Positions 1 to 6,083 of a stretch of DNA of 33,101 nucleotides are shown one piece after another (position 1 is the stretch's first letter; each line of letters opens with the position of its first letter). The position numbers were made by a program, and so were the translations under genes. Below the pieces are notes generated by a model that saw only the letters and a program-made list of their open reading frames with translations, did no database searches and had not been told where the DNA came from. The stretch is from assembly GCA_001509345.1 (NCBI GenBank), contig LGGM01000014.1, positions 1 through 33,101 on the forward strand, given 5' to 3'. Source of the DNA: Clostridiales bacterium 38_11 (GTDB taxonomy: Bacteria > Bacillota > Clostridia > Tissierellales > Dethiosulfatibacteraceae).

Positions 1-92
1 CATCATTAACGTAGCAGTTCTCTAAACATTACATTTATGAAAACTCGCTTTCATTCTCTAATACTGTCGAATATTTAAATCAACTACTAACA

Positions 93-218
93 CTACATCT
101 TGCATAACAAACTTTTTTCTTGACATTTCTTATGCTACATCTTGTGGTTTTGGTCCTTTCACCATACTCACGTCGCGCATGATTATGATGAAAGGATAAA
201 TTTATGCAGCATCTTGTG
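93..218 (+). repeat. degenerate short direct repeats
   Basis: TATGCTACATCTTGTG at 131-146 recurs as TATGCAGCATCTTGTG at 203-218 (14 of 16 identical). A shorter version, CTACATCTTG, lies at 93-102. Between the two long copies is an inverted pair, TCCTTTCA (154-161) and TGAAAGGA (189-196). The spacing is irregular, so this is neither a CRISPR nor a regular tandem array. It could be a decayed mobile-element end or a set of protein-binding sites. Confidence 0.4.
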
Positions 219-355
219 ATTGAACACTCGTTCCCCACAATATGTGTGCTTTCTATTATTTGTCATCTTACATCATATTAACGTCTTCAACTATCAAGGA
301 TTACTTACAGTTGAATTTCTAACACCCTAGAATTCGATGGGATTAGTATTGTGAT

Positions 356-388
356 GATTGGTCACGCAGTGCGTGGTCAATCTGTTTT
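356..388 (+). terminator. terminator-like hairpin
   Basis: GATTGGTCACGC (356-367) pairs with GCGTGGTCAATC (371-382) through a 12-bp RNA stem containing two G-U pairs. The loop is three bases, and a T run follows at 384-388. This has the form of a rho-independent terminator reading rightward. No + strand gene is seen before it in the window, so it would end a transcript that starts upstream, or it is a relic. Confidence 0.5.
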
Positions 389-430
389 TCATTGGATTCA
401 TTTTAATCCCTAAAAAATCTCAGATGCTAT

Positions 431-465
431 TCGGCACTATCCGGCAGTATCCGGCAGTGCCGGAT
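431..465. repeat. 10-bp-period CCGGCAGTAT repeat with hairpin
   Basis: Three near-identical 10-bp units follow each other: tcggcactat, ccggcagtat, ccggcagtgc. The last unit forms ATCCGG (449-454) / CCGGAT (460-465) with a five-base loop. On the minus strand it directly follows the stop codon of the winged-helix remnant, so it may have been that gene's terminator, but the nearest minus-strand T run is about 30 bases further on. Confidence 0.45.
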
Positions 466-633
466 TATTTTATTTGGTAAAAAGTACTTGGCCCTTTCCC
501 TTTTTTAGCAATGACTTTTTTATCAACCAAGTCCTTTAGAACTTCTCGTGCTCTACGTTCTTCTACGTTCAATACATTTTTTGCATCTCTGGTTCTAATA
601 ATTCCATCCTGTTCTTTGAGAAACTCAACAATA
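465..633 (-). pseudogene. C-terminal remnant of a winged-helix protein
   Basis: The minus strand is open for about 55 codons, ending at the TAA at 465-467. It encodes a winged-helix-like tail: IVEFLKEQDGIIRTRDAKN, then ERRAREVLKDLVDKKVIAK, ending in PSTFYQIK. This pattern is familiar from the C-termini of AlbA_2/AAA_4-type ATP-binding proteins and some Fic proteins (family recognition from memory). The N-terminal part is absent: the reading frame runs into the structured repeat that begins at 631 and loses coding character there. The gene therefore appears truncated at its 5' side by a mobile-element end or by a deletion joined to it. It is too short for a working protein of those families. 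Confidence 0.6.
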
Positions 634-726
634 AGTGGGAGATAAGTACTGTAAAGTCCCTGGATAACGGTTTCTAAGGCTCAGATGGCGTTTCAAACGC
701 CACCTGAACCCAAGAACCCTGTTGAT
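631..726 (+). repeat. IS200/IS605-like right-end repeat, copy 1 (truncated)
   Basis: These 96 bp match 5804-5899 with six substitutions (about 94% identity). The copy contains a long hairpin, GGCTCAGATGGCGT (678-691) with ACGCCACCTGAACC (697-710), and ends CAAGAACCCTGTTGAT. The left arm of the first hairpin present in copy 2 is missing here, so this copy is truncated at about 631, exactly where the winged-helix remnant starts. Paired hairpins, an end at TTGAT and dispersed copies resemble the right end (and omega/re-RNA region) of IS200/IS605 TnpB elements. No tnpB reading frame is present. Confidence 0.6.
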
Positions 727-772
727 GCTATGTCTTCGTCTGACTCACTCGGGGCCGAAACACCCGGTGTCA

Positions 773-1309
773 TCATTGGATTTTATCGATTAGCTCGACA
801 CCCAATTGAATGGTTTTTGTCGAACCCAATAGGTCAATCTTTACCTTTGCTCTGCCTTTTCTGATGTCAAAGCTTTGTATGATTCCTTCTAATCCGGATA
901 ATGGGCCTTCCACGATTCTGATGACGTCATTTTCCTTATACGCTTTGGATATCTTCACGTTGCCGTCATCGGTTTCAAAGAAAATCCTTAATACGCTGAT
1001 TTCTGAATCGTGTATCTTCAATGGTCCGTCTTCATCTTTTAGCAACCTGGCAGCTACAGGCAATGATTTGATTGAGTAATATGTCTCTGTGGATATGATG
1101 CCTTTTAGAAACACATAGCCAGGGAACAGATTCTTTTTAACTATCCGCCAGGTACCTGCTTTTCTTTCCTTCAACTCTCTTTTGGGTACAATCACTTTCA
1201 ATTGATCTCCAAAGGCCAATTCCAGTATTTTTCTGACTTTATCCTCTTGTCCTGTCAAAACGTACAATGCATACCATTTGGTCGAATCATTGTTGGTGCC
1301 CATACTCAC
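773..1309 (-). CDS. loaP: LoaP-like NusG paralogue (processive antiterminator)
   Basis: This 178-residue protein has the NusG layout. The NGN domain starts at WYALYVLTGQEDKVR (residues 12-26) and includes the hallmark NLFPGYVFL (60-68); a KOW region lies at about 126-155. The WYxLYVxTGQE opening is typical of LoaP, the NusG specialised paralogue that loads on RNA polymerase to promote readthrough of long polysaccharide or antibiotic operons in Bacillota (established knowledge). Core NusG is normally found beside secE and rplK, which are absent here. The GTG start at 1309 overlaps the stop of the upstream regulator as GTGA; an ATG at 1303 with GTGAGG upstream is an alternative. No polysaccharide operon follows within the remaining 772 bp, although LoaP targets are often adjacent, so its target is elsewhere or has been displaced. 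Confidence 0.8.
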   Translation of the reverse strand: MSMGTNNDSTKWYALYVLTGQEDKVRKILELAFGDQLKVIVPKRELKERKAGTWRIVKKNLFPGYVFLKGIISTETYYSIKSLPVAARLLKDEDGPLKIHDSEISVLRIFFETDDGNVKISKAYKENDVIRIVEGPLSGLEGIIQSFDIRKGRAKVKIDLLGSTKTIQLGVELIDKIQ

Positions 1310-1920
1310 CTCACAAAAAACCTTTCCACCCTTGACATGTCATACCCGGTCCTTTCCAGATTATCTAAAATGGTATCCTCATAGGCATAGCTGGTGACCA
1401 CAATGACATCATGTATGTAATCATGGATGTCTTGTGAACTGATGATGGGATATCCCATCATGGATCCTCCAATCTTTGCTTGGTCATCGTCTATGACGGC
1501 CACTACCTGGAGACCATTCTCCTCAGTATCCCTTAAGACACTGAGGATAGTCTCCGCCACTTCTCCTGCTCCGTAGAGAAGGATTTTCCGATAATGCTTG
1601 TCCTTCACTTCAAAGATATAGGATTTGACGTTGCTCTTTGCCAGCTTGTACAGATCCAGCAGCTCCTTGGTATAGGTAATCAAGAGATAGTTTTTCCTTT
1701 TCAGTCCTTCCGGTGTGACAAAATAATGCACTGTCTTGGATGAGCGATACTTTCTTATAATCAAGCCCTTCTGTTCAAGCGCATTGATATACTGATTGAT
1801 CATAGAAACGGCCGCACCAACAACCTCTGACAGTTCCTTCTGCGTACAGTCAAATTTGCTCTCTATATGTTGCAAGAGCCGCAATTCCTTTAGTTCACTG
1901 GTAGGATTGAAAAATTTCAT
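1306..1920 (-). CDS. winged-helix regulator with sugar-nucleotide-type Rossmann domain
   Basis: This 204-residue protein has two parts. Residues about 10-75 form a MarR/ArsR-like winged helix (TQKELSEVVGAAVSMINQYI, then a wing ending in VHYFVTPEG). Residues about 110-204 form a Rossmann-like domain opening with ILLYGAGEVAE (113-123) and followed by AVIDDDQAKIGG. The second part resembles the CoA_binding_3 domain of CapD encoded nearby, which reads VMVVGAGEAG and LIDDDRLKIG at matching points. No catalytic SDR domain follows. The gene overlaps loaP by four bases, so the two are probably translated together. AAGGAG lies eight bases before the ATG, and a promoter with an adjacent inverted repeat is at 1941-1990. 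The likely role is a ligand-sensing regulator feeding LoaP; the ligand is inferred, not shown. Confidence 0.7.
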   Translation of the reverse strand: MKFFNPTSELKELRLLQHIESKFDCTQKELSEVVGAAVSMINQYINALEQKGLIIRKYRSSKTVHYFVTPEGLKRKNYLLITYTKELLDLYKLAKSNVKSYIFEVKDKHYRKILLYGAGEVAETILSVLRDTEENGLQVVAVIDDDQAKIGGSMMGYPIISSQDIHDYIHDVIVVTSYAYEDTILDNLERTGYDMSRVERFFVR

Positions 1921-1940
1921 TAGTCTTTCTCCTTGATATT

Positions 1941-1990
1941 ATTCGCTTTACGAACGAATTAATTATATCAATATTTTCTGCTGCTGTAAA
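1941..1990 (-). promoter_or_regulatory. promoter and candidate operator of the regulator-loaP pair
   Basis: On the minus strand, TTTACA (1985-1990) is separated by 17 bp from TATAAT (1962-1967), a good vegetative promoter. Just downstream, where transcription should start, is the inverted repeat ATTCG (1941-1945) / CGAAT (1955-1959). Its position suggests an operator, perhaps for autoregulation by the winged-helix protein. Confidence 0.6.
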
Positions 1991-2028
1991 CAAGTATTCT
2001 GTCAAGTTTTAAGTTAATTTTTCGTTAT

Positions 2029-2481
2029 TCATCTTCTTTCTGTTAGCAATCGTTTAGCCAGGTGGACACGTTTTCCAAATGACTCTAAATTCTGAAACAG
2101 CTTCAGCTTGATACCTTCAGTCATTAGTATATAGTCATCTTCCTGCTCTTTGCAAAGATCTACATAGTTGAACAGATTAATATAACCGTATGCGCCATCT
2201 CGCTTATTCCATGGTTTTCTCGCCTTATAGGGTACGAGAATGTATTTGTCAGAGAGTACAATAGGTACATTGTTTTTGATCCCCAATGTTTTCCCATAGT
2301 TGTGCCTGTTTGCCCTCAAATCGGTGCAATAATAGTGAGCCATATTGTTGACGACGCTCTTAATGTTTTTGTTGACAATATATACCTCCCCACTCTCGTA
2401 AATAATCTCCGTGCAATCACCCGTACCACTAACATATTCAGGTCGGATTGCCAAAATGTCATAGTATTGGATTTCCGTCAT
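2029..2481 (-). CDS. ComK-like transcription regulator
   Basis: The 150-residue product resembles the ComK family. The diagnostic middle part, residues about 57-102, contains RANRHNYGKTLGIKNNVPI followed by VPYKARKPWNKRDGAYGYIN. It parallels the ComK pattern of a glycine-containing segment, PI, a hydrophobic strand, a polar loop and an aromatic-Ile strand. The C-terminal FxNLxSFGKRVHLAKRL matches the ComK helical tail. ComK binds paired AT-boxes and switches on DNA uptake genes in Bacillus (established). Length is close to the usual 150-200 residues. A strong site, AAGGAGGAGAGG, precedes the ATG. The divergent neighbour is a sigma factor, an arrangement that suggests a regulatory pair. Whether it controls competence here is unknown; no late competence genes are in the window. 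Confidence 0.65.
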   Translation of the reverse strand: MTEIQYYDILAIRPEYVSGTGDCTEIIYESGEVYIVNKNIKSVVNNMAHYYCTDLRANRHNYGKTLGIKNNVPIVLSDKYILVPYKARKPWNKRDGAYGYINLFNYVDLCKEQEDDYILMTEGIKLKLFQNLESFGKRVHLAKRLLTERR

Positions 2482-2623
2482 CCTCTCCTCCTTGTTTTTT
2501 TATTTGCCTTTTTATTCGATGAAAAACAAAAGACCCTTATATTCTATCAAAGATAAATATCAATTCAAGGACTTTCGTTCATTTATTAACAATTTTTTAA
2601 AAACTTTTCACTTTTCCCTTAGA

Positions 2624-2667
2624 GGACTTGTTGAAAGTACAGCCTGTACTTTGAATAAGTCCGCCTT
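2624..2667 (+). terminator. long hairpin with T run upstream of the sigma gene
   Basis: GGACTT (2624-2629) pairs with AAGTCC (2657-2662), and inside it AAAGTACA (2634-2641) pairs with TGTACTTT (2645-2652) around GCC. A T-rich stretch follows at about 2665-2669. The shape is that of a rightward terminator, but it lies upstream of the sigma gene. It could be an attenuator in that gene's leader, or the inner perfect palindrome could be an operator shared by comK and the sigma gene. Confidence 0.5.
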
Positions 2668-2720
2668 TTTATTATCCTAAAATCTTTGATAAGCTCTCCC
2701 TAGCCGGAACTAAATTACAT

Positions 2721-2752
2721 GAGAGCGCTCTCCTGAAAAGGAGACACAATTG
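2721..2752 (+). promoter_or_regulatory. palindrome and self-pairing ribosome binding site before the sigma gene
   Basis: GAGAGCGCTCTC (2721-2732) is a perfect 12-bp palindrome. Overlapping it, TCTCC (2729-2733) can pair with GGAGA (2740-2744), which is the Shine-Dalgarno sequence of the TTG start at 2750. The two structures share 2729-2732 and exclude each other, so this is a candidate translational switch or a DNA operator. Confidence 0.45.
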
Positions 2753-3337
2753 AATAAGAAAAATTCACAAGAGTTATTCAACAGATGGTTGGATAAAGCA
2801 AAGAATGATGATGTGAAAGCCATGGAAATCGTGATGGAGATGCTGACACCACTGGTCATATCATCCGCCAGGAAGTATTTTCTGGGTGATATGCCCTATG
2901 AAGATCTGATGCAGGAAGGCTATCTGGTGATTGCGGAGTGTATGGACCAGTTCGATGATGACAGAGGAATCCCATTTCTGGGATATGTGAAGACCATGCT
3001 TCGATTTCATTTTATGGATCTTGGTAGAAAGACGATAAAAGAGCAATGCGACTCGCTGGACCGTCCCATCAAGAGTGCAGATGATGATATAACTCTAATG
3101 GATGTGATAGCGGACGAAGAAGCATCAGCAGATGGTGCTATGCTACATGACGAGAAAATGAAAGCGCTGATGCAAGGTATAAAGACCCTCAGTCCGAGAG
3201 AGCTGCAGGTCATCAGTCTAAACTACTATGTAGGGCTCAACATGATCGAAGTCGCACGCGAGCTGGGTATCGCATACCGGACAGTTGTCAACACCAAGGT
3301 CCATGCATTGCGTAAGCTGGAGGTCTATCTGCGGTAA
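2750..3337 (+). CDS. sigma-70 family RNA polymerase sigma factor
   Basis: The 195-residue protein has a sigma region 2 (about 30-95, with YEDLMQEGYLVIAECMDQFD and the aromatic-rich FLGYVKTMLRFHFMD) and a sigma region 4 helix-turn-helix (about 145-192, LSPRELQVISLNYYVG and the recognition part IAYRTVVNTKVHALRK). There is no region 1 or 3, so it is a small alternative sigma factor of ECF or SigH-like size. The start is TTG at 2750, chosen because AAAAGGAGA ends six bases before it and no upstream ATG is in frame. It is divergent from the ComK-like gene. No anti-sigma gene is adjacent, so control may act through the leader structures at 2624-2744. The regulon cannot be told from the sequence. 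Confidence 0.85.
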   Translation: MNKKNSQELFNRWLDKAKNDDVKAMEIVMEMLTPLVISSARKYFLGDMPYEDLMQEGYLVIAECMDQFDDDRGIPFLGYVKTMLRFHFMDLGRKTIKEQCDSLDRPIKSADDDITLMDVIADEEASADGAMLHDEKMKALMQGIKTLSPRELQVISLNYYVGLNMIEVARELGIAYRTVVNTKVHALRKLEVYLR

Positions 3338-3384
3338 CATTGCCTAAGATACCAAATAACCACCAAGGCTTCAGTTAGCACTAT

Positions 3385-3564
3385 ATGGTATTCAACATCA
3401 ACGCTAAACGCTTCAAACATTACTCTTGTATGAGCTCAATGACTTGCTAAATTTTCAAAAACTCACCTACGGTTCAGACACTTGAAAATTATTAACGCAA
3501 GTCATCTGCGCTCTTCTATCTGATATAACTCAGCAAAGTTTATCTTATGATAGTCGAATACCAT
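3385..3564. repeat. 180-bp imperfect palindrome, non-coding
   Basis: The 286-bp gap between the sigma gene and capD holds nested inverted repeats: ATGGTATTC (3385-3393) with GAATACCAT (3556-3564), ATGACTTGC (3439-3447) with GCAAGTCAT (3497-3505), and ATTTTCAA (3451-3458) with TTGAAAAT (3482-3489). The arms are at matching distances, so the whole stretch could fold into one long imperfect hairpin. No protein is encoded. It may be a MITE-like element or a structured RNA. Confidence 0.6.
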
Positions 3565-3608
3565 ACTATTAGATCGTTGCCAAGTGATTATGCTATCGAT
3601 ACTGTGTC

Positions 3609-3645
3609 AAAAAAGGAAACTGGCTACGAAGGCGTAGCCAGTTTC
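3609..3645 (-). terminator. terminator overlapping the end of capD
   Basis: On the minus strand, GAAACTGGCTACG pairs with CGTAGCCAGTTTC over 13 bp (3616-3628 and 3633-3645) with a four-base loop, followed by TTTTTT (complement of 3609-3614). The stem contains the last codons and the TAG stop of the dehydratase gene, so the terminator is built into the reading frame. Confidence 0.9.
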
Positions 3646-5522
3646 TTATCTTCAATATGAATCACTTTCCCATCCTCACTCTTATTATAAGTATACTCCG
3701 GTACCAGCTTCTTAAGGTATTGGCGGATATCCTCCTCTTCCCCCTTGTTGACCATTCCCTTCAATATCTCCAGATGATGAACCAGATGGCTCAGATCCGA
3801 GAATATTGACTTCCCAATAAATATCTTGCTATGGGCTGTTTCAGAGACATCTTCCTCCGCTAGCAACAATTCTTCATATAGCTTTTCACCTGGTCTCAGA
3901 CCAATAAATACGATATCAATATCCTCATAGGGTGTAAATCCCGACAGCCTGATAAGATCCTCCGCCAAATCGATGATCTTGATTGGCTCACCCATATCCA
4001 GAACGAATATTTCGCCACCCTTTGCCATAGCCCCCGCTTCCAGCACCAGCTGGGAAGCCTCCGGTATGGTCATAAAGTATCGGATGACTTCCGCATGGGT
4101 GACTGTCACCGGTCCCCCCAGTGCGATCTGTTTTTTGAATAGGGGTATGACACTTCCGTTGCTGCCAAGGACATTGCCAAATCTCACCGCAGTAAACTCC
4201 GTATTGCTTTCTCTATCATAGCTCTGGACAATCATCTCACAAATACGCTTGGTGGCACCCATGACATTGGTGGGATTGACCGCCTTGTCAGTCGATATCT
4301 GGACAAACTTCTCTACCTTGTATTTGTCAGCCATGATAGCAAGATTCCAGGTGCCAAATATGTTGTTCTTTACCGCTTCATGTGGGCTGTTTTCCATCAG
4401 TGGCACATGCTTGTGAGCCGCCGCATGGAAGACTACATTGGGCTGATAATGGTTGAAAAGATAATCCAATCTATTGAGATCCCTGATGGACGCGATAATA
4501 TAGATAAATTCGATCTTCAAATGGTCTTTTGCCAACTTCCGTTTAATCTCCTGCTGAAGATCATATAGACCATTTTCGTTTACATCAAACAATATAACTT
4601 TTTGAGGCTGATATTTGATGATCTGTCTGACCAGCTCCGACCCGATGGACCCCGCCGCTCCTGTCACCATAATTGTCTTCCCTCTGATGAACTGGCTGAT
4701 GTTGGTAACATCGAGCTGAACCTCTTCCCTGCCAAGAAGATCCTCTATTCCGACCTCTCTGACCTGGGAGATATTGACAGAGCCGTCTATGATCTCATAG
4801 ACACCCGGTAAAATCTTGAGCTTGCAGTCTGTCTTTTTGCATTCGTTGACCACTTCCTTGATCTCTCTCTTGGATGCGGATGGAATGGCAATGATGATTT
4901 CATCTATTTCTTTTGATTTTGCGATATGGACAATATCATTGCGATTTCCCAATACAGGAATACCATTGATATTTTTTCCGATTTTTAGCCTGTCATCATC
5001 AATCAATACCACCGGCAGGCTGTTAAGCTGGATATGTTTTCTCAGTTCCTTGATGACCATGACACCGGCCTCACCAGCCCCAACAACCATCACACGATTT
5101 TGAATTCCCTTGTTGAATAGATTGCCTTCACTCTTGTATTTTCTCAGCAACCGGTAGCTGAACCTTATCCCGCCTATTAAGGCTACATCCAGTATCCCCA
5201 CAATAATGAAGATGCTTCTAGGTACAGAAGCCTGAATGAAGAATAGATAAACCACTGCAGCTCCCTGTGCCACTACCGCTGCGGTTATGATTTGTATCAT
5301 TTCTTCGATAGAGGCATATATCCATAGACTGTTGTAAAGCTTGAAGAAATAAAAGACGGTGATTTTGATCACTATTGTGATAAGCAGGTGCTGGGAAATC
5401 ACTTCCCGGTGAACTGCTGGTATAGCACCGTCAAAACGTAGCATATATGCCAGGATAACCGAAAGAGCCAACAAAATGATGTCAGCAAAAATTAGCAACA
5501 AGTTTTTGTAATTTCTATCCAA
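3624..5522 (-). CDS. membrane nucleotide-sugar 4,6-dehydratase (CapD/WbpM/PglF family)
   Basis: The 632-residue product has about four transmembrane helices in residues 1-120, a CoA_binding_3 Rossmann domain (VMVVGAGEAG, 144-153), and a C-terminal catalytic SDR domain with the NAD-binding GAAGSIG (288-294). The active-site stretch STDKAVNPTNVMGATKR (410-426) is characteristic of membrane-bound UDP-GlcNAc 4,6-dehydratases such as WbpM and PglF, in which the usual YxxxK is replaced. The likely reaction is UDP-GlcNAc to the 4-keto-6-deoxy sugar, the entry to amino-deoxysugars of capsule, O-chain or glycoprotein glycans; the exact substrate is inferred. The start is TTG at 5522, with AGGGGGGAA upstream. 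It has its own promoter (5557-5585) and terminator, so it is monocistronic. A LoaP-like gene nearby fits polysaccharide regulation. Confidence 0.9.
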   Translation of the reverse strand: MDRNYKNLLLIFADIILLALSVILAYMLRFDGAIPAVHREVISQHLLITIVIKITVFYFFKLYNSLWIYASIEEMIQIITAAVVAQGAAVVYLFFIQASVPRSIFIIVGILDVALIGGIRFSYRLLRKYKSEGNLFNKGIQNRVMVVGAGEAGVMVIKELRKHIQLNSLPVVLIDDDRLKIGKNINGIPVLGNRNDIVHIAKSKEIDEIIIAIPSASKREIKEVVNECKKTDCKLKILPGVYEIIDGSVNISQVREVGIEDLLGREEVQLDVTNISQFIRGKTIMVTGAAGSIGSELVRQIIKYQPQKVILFDVNENGLYDLQQEIKRKLAKDHLKIEFIYIIASIRDLNRLDYLFNHYQPNVVFHAAAHKHVPLMENSPHEAVKNNIFGTWNLAIMADKYKVEKFVQISTDKAVNPTNVMGATKRICEMIVQSYDRESNTEFTAVRFGNVLGSNGSVIPLFKKQIALGGPVTVTHAEVIRYFMTIPEASQLVLEAGAMAKGGEIFVLDMGEPIKIIDLAEDLIRLSGFTPYEDIDIVFIGLRPGEKLYEELLLAEEDVSETAHSKIFIGKSIFSDLSHLVHHLEILKGMVNKGEEEDIRQYLKKLVPEYTYNKSEDGKVIHIEDKKLATPS

Positions 5523-5556
5523 AAGTCATTCCCCCCTATTAAGTTGTCGCATTCTA

Positions 5557-5585
5557 ATTATACCCATTTTTGGCGATCTATACAA
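5557..5585 (-). promoter_or_regulatory. promoter of capD
   Basis: On the minus strand, TTGTAT (5580-5585) and TATAAT (5557-5562) are separated by 17 bp. Transcription should start near 5550, about 28 bp before the TTG codon. The structured repeat at 5700-5899 therefore lies upstream of the promoter and is not in the capD leader. Confidence 0.7.
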
Positions 5586-5699
5586 TTATTTTACCGTATT
5601 ATATAACTTTTGCGTATTTTTATATAGTCTTATAGTGAATTTAATTTATGAATTTTTCGGAATATGTTATGATTTGAAATAATTGGTGTTGCCACTACA

Positions 5700-5899
5700 G
5701 GTTGTCAAAAACGGGAGATTATATGATAGTCGGGTCTTTGACTATGGGAAAGCCTAGCGCTCATATTTATCCGATGACTAACAGTGCTAAGACTCCCACT
5801 TCTATAAGTGGGAGATAAGCACTGTATAGTCCCTGGATAACGATTTCTAAGGTTCAGATGGCGTCTCAAACGCCACCTGAACCCAAGAACTCTGTTGAT
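5700..5899 (+). mobile_element. possible non-autonomous IS200/IS605-type element, repeat copy 2
   Basis: 5804-5899 matches 631-726 at about 94%. This copy keeps a complete compound hairpin: outer CAGTGCT (5782-5788) / AGCACTG (5818-5824) and inner CTCCCACTT (5793-5801) / AAGTGGGAG (5806-5814). A second hairpin follows, GGTTCAGATGGCGT (5851-5864) / ACGCCACCTGAACC (5870-5883), and the end is CTGTTGAT. Further left, ATAGTC (5726-5731) / GACTAT (5740-5745) is a small hairpin that could be the left end. About 200 bp with subterminal hairpins and no gene fits a palindrome-associated relic of an IS200/IS605 family element. The left boundary is a guess. The remaining DNA in 5523-6083 holds only the capD and corA promoters. 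Confidence 0.5.
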
Positions 5900-5979
5900 C
5901 CTCTATCAGTAATAATCTATTGACCTGTCCATTATATCAAAAAAATGCTGATAATACATCGCCATTATTGATTAATCTG

Positions 5980-6008
5980 TTTATTTCCCTTGTATGAATT
6001 GTTATACT
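5980..6008 (+). promoter_or_regulatory. probable corA promoter
   Basis: TTTATT (5980-5985) and TATACT (6003-6008) are 17 bp apart, giving a leader of about 70 bases before corA. No magnesium riboswitch-sized structure is present in that leader. Confidence 0.5.
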
Positions 6009-6083
6009 GTAAGTAAAGAAAAAATGTACTGGCAGTAAGGATTTCTTTGACGTAAATTTGATAATCAATCAGGAGGCCAACCT

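Larger units (their letters stand above)
1..464. other. gene-poor left edge
   Basis: I see no plausible coding region here on either strand. The stretch is AT-rich and holds short degenerate direct repeats, a terminator-like hairpin at 356-388 and a 10-bp-period repeat at 431-463, listed separately. It lies downstream of the leftward loaP gene, where LoaP-controlled operons are often found, but no such operon begins here. It looks like decayed or recombined DNA. Confidence 0.5.

Noticed and set aside
2482-2623. ComK-type paired AT-boxes (AAAA-N5-TTTT) between comK and the sigma gene
   Set aside because: The stretch is rich in A and T runs, but I found no clean pair of boxes with the proper spacing.
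5557-5899. Repeat copy 2 as a LoaP-responsive leader of capD
   Set aside because: A good capD promoter lies at 5557-5585, between the repeat and the gene, so the repeat would not be in that transcript. The second copy next to a broken gene fits a mobile element better.
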